From UBA2029 sp037447125 (GTDB lineage: Bacteria; Chloroflexota; Anaerolineae; Aggregatilineales; Aggregatilineaceae): a DNA stretch of 64,000 nt. Below, piece by piece: positions 50,849 to 59,662 of this stretch (the first letter of the stretch is position 1; every line of letters starts with the position of its first letter). The notes below the pieces were generated by a model, which worked only from the letters and a program-made list of their open reading frames with translations, searched no databases and was not told the DNA's origin. The DNA lies in contig JBBIHG010000005.1 of assembly GCA_037447125.1 (NCBI GenBank), forward strand, positions 4,598 to 68,597. The letters run 5' to 3'. Position numbers and translations under genes: made by a program.

Positions 50849-51765
50849 CACAGCCACCTGCGGTGCCGGAAGTAAGCCAGCATTCCTGTGGCAATAGAGG
50901 CCATGAGAGCGATGACCAGCACGAAGATAATGGGGTGATTCATCAGCGGCAGCTCAACGTTCATGCCGTAGATGCCGCTGATCAGCGTCAGGGGCAAGAT
51001 GATCACCGAGATCACGGTGAGAATCTGGATGACCTCGTTCAGCCGGTAGCTGACCAGGGTGCTGGCCGTGTCGGAGAGACCTTTGATCACTTCCAGATGG
51101 TCTTCGACGATTTCGTAGGCCTTCATCATATGGTCCACGATGTCGCCGAAGTAGACTTCCAGGTCTTCGCGGATGAAGGGACGATCCACCTTCTCCAGGT
51201 TCTCGACGATGACGATCTGCGGGCGGATGATGCGCCGCAGGGCGATGATGTCGCGGCGGATGAACGACAGGTCTTGCATCACCTGGCGCGAATCCTCGAT
51301 GAAGATCTCCTCTTCCAGGTGGCGGATGTTGGCGTCTACTTTGTAGAGGATGGGGAAGATGTAGTCCACCAGCTTGTCAATGACGGTGTAGAGTATCTTG
51401 CTGGCGCCGCGCCCCATCACGATCTCGCGCATTTCGGGGTTGGACTGGCACTGCTCGAAAAGCTGGCGCAGGGGCTTGAGCGAGCCATCGTGCACAGTGA
51501 CGAAGTAGCCACTGCCGACGAACATATCCACTTCAGCGGCGCGGCTGACGCACTGCACCGGATCCCACAGCGGGAATTGCATGACGACGAACAGGTAGTC
51601 GTCGTACTCGTCAATCTTGGGCCGCTCGATGCGACTTTGCAGGTCTTCCAGGTCCAGGGGGTGGAAGTATGGGTACGCCTCGCGCAGCGCCTCAACGTCC
51701 GGCGGTGTGACGCGCTCGATGTTGATCCAGGTGACCCGGCCATGTTGGAGGATTTGCGTTGCCAT
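50848..51765 (-). CDS. corA: CorA-type magnesium/divalent cation transporter
   Basis: This 305-aa CorA homologue forms a homopentameric channel. The ATG at 51765 starts MATQILQHGRVTWINIERVT; the open frame upstream to 51897 reads through a MITE-like repeat and is discarded. The cytoplasmic domain includes LDLEDLQSRIERPKIDEYDD and the long gating helix, followed by two helices with the selectivity loop ISGIYGMNVELPLMNHP (GMN). The C-terminus is basic (YFRHRRWL). It overlaps rnd by one base. Confidence 0.93.
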   Translation of the reverse strand: MATQILQHGRVTWINIERVTPPDVEALREAYPYFHPLDLEDLQSRIERPKIDEYDDYLFVVMQFPLWDPVQCVSRAAEVDMFVGSGYFVTVHDGSLKPLRQLFEQCQSNPEMREIVMGRGASKILYTVIDKLVDYIFPILYKVDANIRHLEEEIFIEDSRQVMQDLSFIRRDIIALRRIIRPQIVIVENLEKVDRPFIREDLEVYFGDIVDHMMKAYEIVEDHLEVIKGLSDTASTLVSYRLNEVIQILTVISVIILPLTLISGIYGMNVELPLMNHPIIFVLVIALMASIATGMLAYFRHRRWL

Positions 51766-51830
51766 GCGGCCAATTATGGCGCGTCCGTGGGGCATGAGCA
51801 ACCTGCCATTTGGCGAGGGTGTGGCCCTCA

Positions 51831-51965
51831 GAGGGTGTATGGTAAGCTCCCCCTCATCCCCCGACCCCTTCTCCCTCCAGGGAGAGAAGGGGAGCAAAGC
51901 GCGGGATTTCCCCTCGCCACGGTGAGGAAGAGGGGTGCAGGGGTGAGGGGTTTCCGTACACGCTC
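51831..51965. repeat. MITE-like element, copy 4 (with 3-bp duplication)
   Basis: GAGGGTGT (51831-51838) and ACACGCTC (51958-51965) are terminal inverted repeats with one mismatch, flanked by TCA on both sides (51828-51830, 51966-51968) within CTCAG. The interior has the same two hairpin blocks as the other copies (CCTTCTCCCTCCAGGGAGAG; CCCCTC...GAGGGG). The 135-base element sits between corA and the ABC-2 exporter genes. Confidence 0.78.
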
Positions 51966-52123
51966 TCAGAAGCGCTTGGCCGACAAGACTGAGTCATGCG
52001 TAGCACCTTTCTTGCGTTTTTGGATGTACTATAGAGAGACGGCAACTCATGCAGCGATCACCCAGAAGCCGACGAGTAGCGGCTGCCGTCACATCGCGAA
52101 TCCTCACGGAGAGCATCCGCCCC

Positions 52124-53092
52124 ATGACCCCAAACACAACTCCTATCATCGAACTACACGGGCTGAGCAAGCAATTCAACCCGCCCGACGGCGTAATCGC
52201 CGTCAAAGATATCAGTTTCACCATCCTGCAGGGCGAGATTTTCAGCCTGCTCGGCCCGAACGGCGCGGGCAAAACGACGACTATCGGCATCATCAGCGGG
52301 CTGCTGGCACCCACCGCTGGCGATGTGATTGTCGGCGGGCATTCGATCACCCGCGAGCCGATGGCCGTGCGCAAGCTGATCGGCGTCGTCCCGCAGGAGC
52401 TGGCCCTCTACCCCACCCTGTCCGCCCGCCAGAATCTGTCCTTCTTCGGCAAGATGTACGGCCTGGGTGGGCGCGACCTGAAGCGGCGTGTCAGTGAGGT
52501 GCTGGACTTCACCGAACTGACCGACCGCGCCGACGACCCGATCGAGCAGTACAGCGGCGGGATGAAGCGCCGCGTCAACATCGGCATCGGCCTGCTGCAC
52601 CGCCCGCAGATTCTCTTCCTCGACGAGCCGACCGTCGCCATTGACCCCCAGTCGCGGCGCAACATCCTGGACGCGGTGAAGGCGCTCAACGCCGAGGGCA
52701 TCACCGTGCTCTACACGACGCACTACATGGAGGAGGCCCAGGAGCTTTCGCACCGCGTGGGCATCATTGATCACGGGCAGATCATCGCCCTGGGCACCCA
52801 GGACGAATTGACGCGGATGGTCGGCGAGCAGGACACGCTGGCGCTCAAGGTGCCCAATGCCCCGCCGGAACTGGTGGACGCCCTGGGCAAGCTGCCTGGC
52901 GTGAGCGCCTGCGTGAGCGTGGACGGCGAAGACGGCGAGCTGCACGTCCTGGCCGACGAGGGACGGCGCGCCCTGCCCGACGCCATCCGCCTGATCAACG
53001 AGGCCGGGCTGAGCCTGCAGGCGGTCGAGGTGCGTGAACCGACGCTGGAAGCCGTCTTCCTGCACCTGACCGGGCGCGGTCTGCGCGACTGA
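52124..53092 (+). CDS. ABC-2 type exporter ATP-binding protein
   Basis: This 322-aa ATPase is of the DrrA/CcmA-like exporter group. The ATG at 52124 is preceded by GGAGAG and starts MTPNTTPIIELHGLSKQF; the frame upstream to 52049 is less likely to be used. Walker A is LLGPNGAGKTTTIGIISGLL, the signature YSGGMKRRVNIGI, Walker B ILFLDEPTVAIDPQS, and the H-loop TTHYMEEA. The C-terminal DrrA-like tail ends LQAVEVREPTLEAVFLHLTG. Two permease genes follow at once, giving a complete exporter for an unknown lipid, drug or polysaccharide-like substrate. Confidence 0.93.
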   Translation: MTPNTTPIIELHGLSKQFNPPDGVIAVKDISFTILQGEIFSLLGPNGAGKTTTIGIISGLLAPTAGDVIVGGHSITREPMAVRKLIGVVPQELALYPTLSARQNLSFFGKMYGLGGRDLKRRVSEVLDFTELTDRADDPIEQYSGGMKRRVNIGIGLLHRPQILFLDEPTVAIDPQSRRNILDAVKALNAEGITVLYTTHYMEEAQELSHRVGIIDHGQIIALGTQDELTRMVGEQDTLALKVPNAPPELVDALGKLPGVSACVSVDGEDGELHVLADEGRRALPDAIRLINEAGLSLQAVEVREPTLEAVFLHLTGRGLRD

Positions 53093-53105
53093 GGGAGAAG
53101 CAGCC

Positions 53106-54419
53106 ATGCGCCAGAAGATCATCGCCATCGCCCGGAAGGACATCTACACGACGTTCAGAGACCTCAACGCCGTCGCCTACCTGGTGGCGCTGCCCGTTGT
53201 GCTCAGCGCCATCGTCGGTCTCGCCTTCGGCACAGGCGGCGACGTGAGCATTGATGCCGTGCCCGTCGCCGTCGTCAATCAGGATCAGGGCATCACCCTG
53301 CCCGGCGGCCACTCACTCAACCTGGGCGAGACGCTGGAGCGAGCTTTTGTGCCGACTGGCGATCCGGCCCAGGACGAGCCATTCGCCGCCATCCACGATC
53401 TGGTTGACGGCGCGGCCTATGACGACGCGGAGCGCGCCCGCGACCAGATCGCCAGCGGAGATCTGGCCGCGCTGATCACCATTGCCGGTGCGGACTTCAC
53501 CGCCAACGCCCTGAGCGGCGACGCCCCCGGCACTGTCGCCATCCTCTACGACAGCGGGCGCAGCGTCGGCCCCAGCGTGGTGCGCAGCATCGTCAGCGCC
53601 ATCACCAACGGCATGAACAGCGTCATCCTGGCCCAGCGCCTCGGCCCAGCGGCCCTGGCGGAGATCGGCGCGGCGGCGGGCGCCGACGAAGCGGCCATAG
53701 CTGCTGCCTCCGCCGAACTGAGCGCCGAAGCCATGTCCATCGCCGAAGCCGCCCCCATCCGCCTGGAAAAGATCAACTTGCAGGGCGAGACGCGCTCCTT
53801 CGACGCCATGCAGTACTTCGCCCCCTCGATGGCCATCCTGTTCATGACGTTTGCGATGGGCGCGGGGGCGACGACCATCCGCCTCGAACGGGAGCGCTGG
53901 ACGCTGCAGCGCATCCTGACCACGCCGACGCCGCGCTGGGCCTTCATGAGCGGCAAGCTGCTGGGCATGTACGGCACCGGCCTGGCCCAGATGATCCTGC
54001 TGATTGCCGCCACCACGCTCGTCGCCCGGCTGATGGGCCGCCAGAACAGCGTGTGGGGTACCGACATGCCGGCCATCGCGCTGCTGGTGCTGGCCGTCGT
54101 CTTCGCCGGGACGACCATGGGCCTACTCGTCGCCGCGTTCTCCCGTACTGCCGAGCAGGCCACTACCTATAGCAGCATCGTCACGCTGGTGCTGGGCATG
54201 CTCGGCGGCACGTTCGTCCCCATCGAGAACCTGCCGGACGCGGTGGCCTGGCTGCCCAAGCTCACCCTCAACTACTGGGGCATTCGCGGCTTCTACGACG
54301 TGGCCACGGGCGAGAAGGCGCTGGCCGGCATTGGCCCGAATCTGCTGGCGCTGGTGGCGATGGGCGTCGCCCTGTTCGCGGCCAGCGTGTGGCGCATCAA
54401 CCGGCGCCAGGAACTGTGA
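53106..54419 (+). CDS. ABC-2 type exporter permease (first)
   Basis: This 437-aa permease belongs to the ABC-2/YhgE-like class. There is one N-terminal helix (AVAYLVALPVVLSAIVGLAF) and a long extracytoplasmic region up to about residue 240 rich in Ala, Glu and Asp. A C-terminal cluster of five helices begins QYFAPSMAILFMTFAMGAGA and contains RLERERWTLQRILTTPTPRW, the conserved cytoplasmic loop. Near the end, LGGTFVPIENLPDAVAWLPK is the family's exit motif. It starts 13 bases after the ATPase gene and ends 9 bases before the second permease. Confidence 0.9.
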   Translation: MRQKIIAIARKDIYTTFRDLNAVAYLVALPVVLSAIVGLAFGTGGDVSIDAVPVAVVNQDQGITLPGGHSLNLGETLERAFVPTGDPAQDEPFAAIHDLVDGAAYDDAERARDQIASGDLAALITIAGADFTANALSGDAPGTVAILYDSGRSVGPSVVRSIVSAITNGMNSVILAQRLGPAALAEIGAAAGADEAAIAAASAELSAEAMSIAEAAPIRLEKINLQGETRSFDAMQYFAPSMAILFMTFAMGAGATTIRLERERWTLQRILTTPTPRWAFMSGKLLGMYGTGLAQMILLIAATTLVARLMGRQNSVWGTDMPAIALLVLAVVFAGTTMGLLVAAFSRTAEQATTYSSIVTLVLGMLGGTFVPIENLPDAVAWLPKLTLNYWGIRGFYDVATGEKALAGIGPNLLALVAMGVALFAASVWRINRRQEL

Positions 54420-54428
54420 GAGATCGCC

Positions 54429-55682
54429 ATGCGCACCATCCTCACTGTGGCTCGCTATGACCTGCTGCGCTCGCTCAAACAGCGCGAGACGTTCCTCTTC
54501 GGCCTGCTCATGCCAGGGATCATGATGATGCTGCTGGGCGTGGCTATGGGCGGGGGCGCCGACACGGCGACAATCACCGTAGACGTGCTGGACGAAGACG
54601 GCAGCGCGCTGTCGGCGGCGTTGATCGCCGCCCTGCGCGCCGAGCTGGAAGTGGATGACTCGTTCCGCCTGTGCGTCCTGGGTGCGGACGACGATGATGG
54701 CTGCACGGTCAGCGCCGCGCCGGATCAGTTGGAGCAGATCGCCGACGAGCGCCTGCAAGACACCGACAGCTTCGGAACGGTCCGCATCCCGGCGGGCTTT
54801 GGCGACGCGCTGCGCGCCGGGGAGGTGGCGACCGTCGCCTATAAGAGCAGCGCTGACCTGACCGCGCCAGTGCTGGCCGAGCAGAAGATTGACGCGGCAG
54901 TCAGCCGCCTGAGCGGGGCGGTGGCCATCGCCGGCCTGACCATCGGCACGGCCGAGGGCGCCTTCGGCCCGCTGAACGACGCGGGGCTGGATCGCGCCGC
55001 TGCCTTCGACGCGGTGCGCGCCCGCGTGGACGCCGCCTGGGACGAGCGCCCGGTGCGCGTCAGCGCCGAGGGCACCACAAGCCAGGTATCGCGCTCCGGC
55101 TTCAACCAGAGCGGGCCGGGCATCGCCACCATGTTCGTGCTCATCTTCACCCTCAACGGGGCGGCACTGCTGATCTACGAGCGCGAGACGGGCACGCTGC
55201 AACGCCTGTTCACCCTGCCCGTGCCGCGCTGGCAGACGCTCGCCGGTAAGATTGTGGGCCAGTACGTCTACGGGCTGGGCATCTTCACCGTGCTCGTCCT
55301 GGCCGGGACGCTGATGGGCGTGCAATGGGGCGACAACGTGGCGGGCGTCGTGCTGGTGATGCTCGTCTACACGCTGGCCGTGACCGCGCTGGGCGTGGCC
55401 CTGGCGACGGTGGCCCGCACCTCGGCCCAGGCGCTCAACCTCAGTATGCTCTTCGGCATGACGCTGGCGCCGCTGGGCGGGGCATGGTGGCCGCTGGAGA
55501 TCGTGCCAGACACCATGAAGACGGTCGGGCACCTGACGCCGGTCGCCTGGAGCATGGACGCCTTCCAGGAGATGATGTTCTACGGCGGGACGCTGACCGA
55601 CATCGCGCCGATGCTGGGCGTACTGCTGGGCATGGCCGCGCTGTTCTTCGCCTTCGGGCTGCTGCGTTTCCGCTACGAGTAA
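54429..55682 (+). CDS. ABC-2 type exporter permease (second)
   Basis: This 417-aa permease is paralogous to the preceding one: an N-terminal helix (LFGLLMPGIMMMLLGVAMGG), a long outer domain, and five C-terminal helices. GIATMFVLIFTLNGAALLIY leads into the loop ERETGTLQRLFTLPVPRWQT, and AWSMDAFQEMMFYGGTLTDI ends the family motif region. Heterodimeric permease pairs with a single ATPase are typical for this exporter type. No accessory gene follows; the infC promoter begins about 130 bases downstream. Confidence 0.9.
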   Translation: MRTILTVARYDLLRSLKQRETFLFGLLMPGIMMMLLGVAMGGGADTATITVDVLDEDGSALSAALIAALRAELEVDDSFRLCVLGADDDDGCTVSAAPDQLEQIADERLQDTDSFGTVRIPAGFGDALRAGEVATVAYKSSADLTAPVLAEQKIDAAVSRLSGAVAIAGLTIGTAEGAFGPLNDAGLDRAAAFDAVRARVDAAWDERPVRVSAEGTTSQVSRSGFNQSGPGIATMFVLIFTLNGAALLIYERETGTLQRLFTLPVPRWQTLAGKIVGQYVYGLGIFTVLVLAGTLMGVQWGDNVAGVVLVMLVYTLAVTALGVALATVARTSAQALNLSMLFGMTLAPLGGAWWPLEIVPDTMKTVGHLTPVAWSMDAFQEMMFYGGTLTDIAPMLGVLLGMAALFFAFGLLRFRYE

Positions 55683-55815
55683 TGGGCAGCGCTGCGCGGT
55701 CAGCGGTCAGCCAGCCGGCCCGGCAGTGATCTGGCAGCCCCTGGGGAGCAAGCCGTCAAGGAGTCCCATGGAGCGATGTCCTTTGAAAATGGGGGCGATT
55801 GCGCGCTCATGACGG

Positions 55816-55844
55816 TTGACGAAACCCCTCCCGTATGCTACACT
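55816..55844 (+). promoter_or_regulatory. infC operon promoter
   Basis: TTGACG (55816-55821) and TACACT (55839-55844) are 17 bases apart, about 50 bases ahead of the infC coding region. The leader from the inferred start (about 55851) is only 45-50 bases long, so there is little room for an L20-binding leader structure of the type known in other bacteria. Confidence 0.7.
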
Positions 55845-55894
55845 GCTCTGCCACTGAGCACTGCCCTCATCCTCAGGTGGGAACGCGAAAGGAT

Positions 55895-56425
55895 ATGGCC
55901 ATCAGCGCAGGGGACTATCGGGTAAACGAGCGAATTCGCGCACGCGAGGTTCGTCTGATCACGAACGACAACGAGAATCTCGGAGTGGTGTCTTTGCACC
56001 GGGCATTGGAGCTGGCGTCTGAGCGCGAGTTGGATCTCGTTGAAGTCGCGCCCACCGCTGATCCACCCGTCTGCAAGATCATGGACTTCGGCAAGTTTCA
56101 GTATGAGCGCGCCAAGAAGGAGCGCGAGGCGCGCAAACAGCAGAAGCAGATCGAGGTCAAGGAGATTCGGCTGCGGCCCAAGACAGACGACCATCACCGC
56201 CAGTTCAAGGTGCGCGATGCGCGCCGCTGGCTGGCCGAAGGCATGAAGGTGAAGGTGCGCATCCGCTTCCGGGGACGCGAGATCACCTACCCCGAGATTG
56301 CGCGCGTGATGCTGGACGAGGTGGCCGAAGAGCTCAAGGATATCGCCGTGGTGGAACAGGCGCCCAATATGGAAGGGCGCACGATGCTGATGGTGCTCGC
56401 CCCGGCGACCGACAAGAAGAAGTGA
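55895..56425 (+). CDS. infC: Translation initiation factor IF-3
   Basis: IF-3 binds the 30S subunit and checks start-codon fidelity. The product begins MAISAGDYRVNERIRAREVR and has 176 residues, the normal size. The N-domain block LGVVSLHRALELASERELDL, the linker IMDFGKFQYERAKKEREARK and the C-domain AEGMKVKVRIRFRGREITYP are canonical. The AAAGGA ribosome site (55888-55893) is only 1-2 bases from the ATG at 55895 but 7-8 bases from an in-frame ATC at 55901. Use of a rare start codon, as in other infC genes, is therefore possible. rpmI and rplT follow in the usual order. Confidence 0.95.
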   Translation: MAISAGDYRVNERIRAREVRLITNDNENLGVVSLHRALELASERELDLVEVAPTADPPVCKIMDFGKFQYERAKKEREARKQQKQIEVKEIRLRPKTDDHHRQFKVRDARRWLAEGMKVKVRIRFRGREITYPEIARVMLDEVAEELKDIAVVEQAPNMEGRTMLMVLAPATDKKK

Positions 56426-56519
56426 TGGGGATCGCTCGCGCGCGACCGTGTTCAATCGCGTCGCTACTTCTGCGCCGCACTCCTGTGCGGTGCTGGCATG
56501 TGTATGGGGAGTTCTAGTC

Positions 56520-56768
56520 GTGGCCAAGACGAAGCAGAGAAAGTTCAAGATCAAGACCTACAAGAGCGCGGCCAAGCGTTTCAAGGTGACCGCGACGGGC
56601 AAGATCATGCGCACCAAGGGCGGCAAGAGCCACCTGCGCCGTCGCAAGTCCGCGCGCACCAAGCGCGCCCTGGCCCGCATGCACGAGGTGGTTACGTCCG
56701 GCGATGCCAGGCGCGTCCGCCGGCTGGCCCCTTACCTGAGCAAGTACAAGCAGAATCCGCCGGCCTAG
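56520..56768 (+). CDS. rpmI: Large ribosomal subunit protein bL35
   Basis: Ribosomal protein bL35, 82 aa from the GTG at 56520 with GGGGA 9 bases upstream. An in-frame start at 56448 would add an unrelated 24-residue extension. The core motifs are TYKSAAKRFKVTATGKIMRT and KGGKSHLRRRKSARTKRALA. It is some 15 residues longer than standard bL35, with extra residues at both ends (AKTKQRKFKIK at the start and SKYKQNPPA at the end). It lies between infC and rplT, the conserved cluster. Confidence 0.95.
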   Translation: MAKTKQRKFKIKTYKSAAKRFKVTATGKIMRTKGGKSHLRRRKSARTKRALARMHEVVTSGDARRVRRLAPYLSKYKQNPPA

Positions 56769-56810
56769 CCCCCGCGTTGTAGCCGGACCTGAACGCAAGG
56801 AGCATTCGCC

Positions 56811-57161
56811 ATGACTCGTGTGAAGGGCGGGTTCGTTACGCGCCGCCGCCACAAGAAGATCCTGAAGATGACCAAGGGGCAGTGGGGCACCAAGCACCGC
56901 CTCTTCCGCCGCGCCAACGAAGCGATGATGAAGAGCGAGTGGTACGCCTACCGCGACCGCCGCAATCGTCGCCGCGACCTGCGCGCCCTGTGGATCGTGC
57001 GCATCAATGCGGCTGCCCGTCTCAATGGGCTGTCGTACAGCCGCCTGATGCATGGCCTCAAGCAGGCCAATGTCGAGCTGGATCGCAAGATTCTGGCCGA
57101 CCTCGCCGTGCGCGACGGCAATACGTTCGCCTCTCTGGTCGAGCTGGCCAGGCAGGCCTAG
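56811..57161 (+). CDS. rplT: Large ribosomal subunit protein bL20
   Basis: Ribosomal protein bL20, 116 aa, normal length, with AAGGAG ahead of the ATG. The basic N-terminal tail MTRVKGGFVTRRRHKKILKM and the AMMKSEWYAYRDRRNRRRDL and IVRINAAARLNGLSYSRLMH blocks are diagnostic. In several bacteria bL20 represses its own operon by binding the mRNA. No obvious mimic structure was recognised here. A terminator follows. Confidence 0.97.
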   Translation: MTRVKGGFVTRRRHKKILKMTKGQWGTKHRLFRRANEAMMKSEWYAYRDRRNRRRDLRALWIVRINAAARLNGLSYSRLMHGLKQANVELDRKILADLAVRDGNTFASLVELARQA

Positions 57162-57187
57162 CTCGCCATACGGCGTCTGCCTTGAGC

Positions 57188-57226
57188 AAAACCGGCGGCT
57201 CCCCTGAGCCGAGACGCCGGTTTTTT
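57188..57226 (+). terminator. Intrinsic terminator of infC-rpmI-rplT
   Basis: AAAACCGGCG (57188-57197) pairs with CGCCGGTTTT (57215-57224), continuing into a T-run (57221-57226). The loop contains a nested GGCTC/GAGCC hairpin. It ends the ribosomal protein operon 27 bases after the rplT stop. Confidence 0.9.
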
Positions 57227-57281
57227 GTGTTGTGGGCCAGGGCTTCTGGGCGGCGCGCCTGTCCTCTGGCGGAGCGATGTC

Positions 57282-58064
57282 ATGTCACTGATCAGCAGCC
57301 CAAACAATGAGCGGATCAAGCGAGTGCGCCAGCTCCAGCGGCAGGCGCGCGTCCGCCGCAAGGAGCAGCAGCTTGTGTTGGAGGGCGTGCGGCTGGTTCG
57401 GGATGCGGTGGAGGCGGGCGTCCTGCCGGAGTACGTGCTGCACGCGCCTGAACTTGATCCGCCCGCGCAAGAGCTGGTGGCGGCACTGGGAGAGGCAAGC
57501 GTCCCCTGCCTGGCGGTGATCGAGCCGCTGCTGCATGATCTGGCCGAGACCGAGACCCCCCAGGGCGTGCTGGGCGTCTTCCCCTGGCCAGCGCTGCCTG
57601 TGCCTGGCGCGCCCGGCCTGGTGCTCGTGGCCGATGGCTGGCGCGATCCTGGCAACCTGGGCACGGCGATCCGGGCAGCGGCGGCGGCTGGCGCTGATGC
57701 CGTCGTGCTGACGCCCGGCACCGTGGACCCCTTCAACAGCAAAGCCCTGCGCGCCGGCATGGGCGGGCACTTCCGCGTGCCGCTGCTCTGGCACCGCTGG
57801 GATGCGCTGCCAGCGGCGTTCCCCAGCTTGCTGATCGCAGTCGCAGAGACGGCGGGCCAGGTATGCTATGACCAGGTGGACTGGACGCAGCCATCGCTGG
57901 TCGTCGTCGGCGGCGAGGCGCACGGTCCGCGCGTCCCGGCCCGCGACCTGCCCCATCTATCGGTCTACATCCCGATGGCGCGCGGCGCGGAGTCGCTCAA
58001 CGCGGCGGTCGCTGCCAGCGTGCTGCTCTTTGAGGCGCAGCGCCAGCGGCGGGGGGTGGGCTAG
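57282..58064 (+). CDS. TrmH/SpoU-family RNA 2'-O-methyltransferase
   Basis: This SAM-dependent ribose methyltransferase of rRNA or tRNA with the alpha/beta-knot fold has 260 aa. The ATG at 57282 follows GGAG at 7 bases. The substrate-binding N-domain is SLISSPNNERIKRVRQLQRQ. The catalytic domain has VLVADGWRDPGNLGTAIRAA (motif 1 with the Asn), LVVVGGEAHGPRV (motif 2) and IPMARGAESLNAAVAASVLL (motif 3), with knot geometry. Placement after rplT is common for this family. Which RNA position is methylated is not determined. Confidence 0.93.
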   Translation: MSLISSPNNERIKRVRQLQRQARVRRKEQQLVLEGVRLVRDAVEAGVLPEYVLHAPELDPPAQELVAALGEASVPCLAVIEPLLHDLAETETPQGVLGVFPWPALPVPGAPGLVLVADGWRDPGNLGTAIRAAAAAGADAVVLTPGTVDPFNSKALRAGMGGHFRVPLLWHRWDALPAAFPSLLIAVAETAGQVCYDQVDWTQPSLVVVGGEAHGPRVPARDLPHLSVYIPMARGAESLNAAVAASVLLFEAQRQRRGVG

Positions 58065-58154
58065 CTATCACGAGCGCACGAAAGCGCGGGCAGCGGTCGC
58101 AGACTCCTGTATACTTAGGGGCAAGCACCCGCTCAGCCGTCACAGGGGGACCTC

Positions 58155-58832
58155 ATGACCAGCCCATCCACTCCACCCGAACTGCTCGAAGCACACCGCT
58201 TGCTCAAGGCCGGTCAGCGCCAGCAAGCAGGAGCGATCCTGAAGCCGTATCTGGCTCAGCACCAGCAGGATGCGCGCGCCTGGTGGCTGATGGCTCACGC
58301 GGTCAGCAGCCAGGACACGGCGCGCCAATGCCTGGAGCAGGTGCTCAAGATCGATCCGAACAACGAGCAGGCGCGTGCGCGCCTTGCCACGCTGACCTCC
58401 GCCGCCGAGATAGGGCCTCGAAGCAGCAGGCCCAGCACCAGGCCGGCGCGGGAACCGGTCGAGACACCAATTGACGAACCAGATGACTCCTTCTTCTTCC
58501 CTGCCGCCGGCGTCCCAGCGGTCTCATCTGGACGCCCCGCGGGGCGATCATCTCCCGTCCGCCCACTCGAGGCAGCACCACCGCCATCTTCGCAGACGCT
58601 CACTGTACCGTCGTTCGAGGAGTTCGCCGCGCGCTCGTCAGCCAGCGCTGATCCGATCACAGGCGCGCTGGCAGATAACCCATTCGCCGGCATCGAGGAC
58701 GAGAACGCGCCCACTCCGCCATCGCCCCAACCCTTTTACACCCGCACTTTCGACCCGGCTGCTCATGCACGGTTGGGCCGTGATGACTCCGCTGGCGCGC
58801 CTCCGCCCGGCAAGGAGCGGCCAACGCCGTAG
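58155..58832 (+). CDS. Hypothetical protein with TPR-like N-terminus
   Basis: This 225-aa protein has residues about 8-75 that resemble two TPR-like helix pairs (LLEAHRLLKAGQRQQAGAIL, ARAWWLMAHAVSSQDTARQC, LEQVLKIDPNNEQARARLAT). The remainder is low-complexity, rich in Pro, Ser and Ala, without a predicted fold. No signal peptide or helix is visible, so it is probably cytosolic with a disordered tail. No function is assigned, and the call rests on length, good start and the TPR pattern. Confidence 0.6.
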   Translation: MTSPSTPPELLEAHRLLKAGQRQQAGAILKPYLAQHQQDARAWWLMAHAVSSQDTARQCLEQVLKIDPNNEQARARLATLTSAAEIGPRSSRPSTRPAREPVETPIDEPDDSFFFPAAGVPAVSSGRPAGRSSPVRPLEAAPPPSSQTLTVPSFEEFAARSSASADPITGALADNPFAGIEDENAPTPPSPQPFYTRTFDPAAHARLGRDDSAGAPPPGKERPTP

Positions 58833-58885
58833 AGGTGCGCGCTGCTGCTGAGCTGACTCGGCGAAGGGCTACAGGACAGGCGATC

Positions 58886-59662
58886 TCAGAGCTTCGCCCG
58901 GCTGTTGGTCGCTGAGGATTGACAGGCCGGGCAGCGCGCCGGGTCGGCGATCAGGATGCCGATCAGGACCTCGCGCACGCCTTCGACGCCAGTCAGCGCG
59001 ACAAGGCACCGCTCCCGCTCGGCTTCGCTGTGCGCGTAGCCGGTAGCCAGCACGAAGCCATCCGGCTGCACAACGATGGTCAGATGATCGGCAGGATAGC
59101 CGATCTGCTTGAGCGCGTCGGCCAGTGCCTCGTCGGAGATGGCGACGGGTGGCTCTGCGCTGATCTGGGTCTGATCGTACCCGTCGGGCGACGCCGGGTA
59201 CCAGGGATGGGCGTATTCCGGGGCGGCGGCGTGTGTGTCGCGGGCGCTTGTGGCAGGCGGGTAGTAGGGGTGACCGCGCTGCCAGGCATGGAAGCGACGC
59301 AGCAGGTCGTCGAGGTACGCCCCCCTGATCGCAGCATCCCAGTACGTGGTGGGAGTGGAGTGGCCGCGGTGCCAGCGCAGCGCCTGGGGGCCAGCCGTCT
59401 GGCGAACAGCTTCCTGCTGATCCAGGATCACCGCCTGCAGCGACACGGCGTCGCTATCCACCTGGCGCATGATCACCGTGCTCAGTTGGTCGCGCTCCAA
59501 CCGGGCAGCGCGGAGCATGGCACTGAGGCTGCTCGATTCCAGGGGGTCTTCGCAGGACTCCAGTGCGTTTTGCAGCCGCGCGATCTTCTGGTCAGCGACG
59601 TCCATTTGCGCGCGCAGAAACGTCAGTTCTCGCTTCAGATCGGTCTGAGTATCCATCGTCAT
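58886..59662 (-). CDS. Hypothetical coiled-coil protein with a BON-like domain
   Basis: This 258-aa protein starts at the ATG at 59662; upstream open frame is not supported. Residues about 5-60 form a coiled coil (LKRELTFLRAQMDVADQKIA), then a middle Pro/Tyr-rich stretch (HPYYPPATSARDTHAAAPEY). Residues about 170-240 look like a BON domain (LADALKQIGYPADHLTIVVQ; GVEGVREVLIGILI). The end carries CPAC, a possible half zinc site. BON domains often mediate membrane or lipid contacts. No partner is obvious. It is divergent from the SLOG-like gene. Confidence 0.55.
   Translation of the reverse strand: MTMDTQTDLKRELTFLRAQMDVADQKIARLQNALESCEDPLESSSLSAMLRAARLERDQLSTVIMRQVDSDAVSLQAVILDQQEAVRQTAGPQALRWHRGHSTPTTYWDAAIRGAYLDDLLRRFHAWQRGHPYYPPATSARDTHAAAPEYAHPWYPASPDGYDQTQISAEPPVAISDEALADALKQIGYPADHLTIVVQPDGFVLATGYAHSEAERERCLVALTGVEGVREVLIGILIADPARCPACQSSATNSRAKL

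Noticed and set aside
35823..51965. Possible CRISPR array or tRNA-linked integrated element
   Set aside because: The repeats are single dispersed copies with inverted ends and different spacing, with no repeat-spacer structure, cas gene, tRNA or integrase.
54123..55532. 469-residue open frame on the minus strand
   Set aside because: It is antisense to the second ABC-2 permease, which has normal helices and conserved loops.
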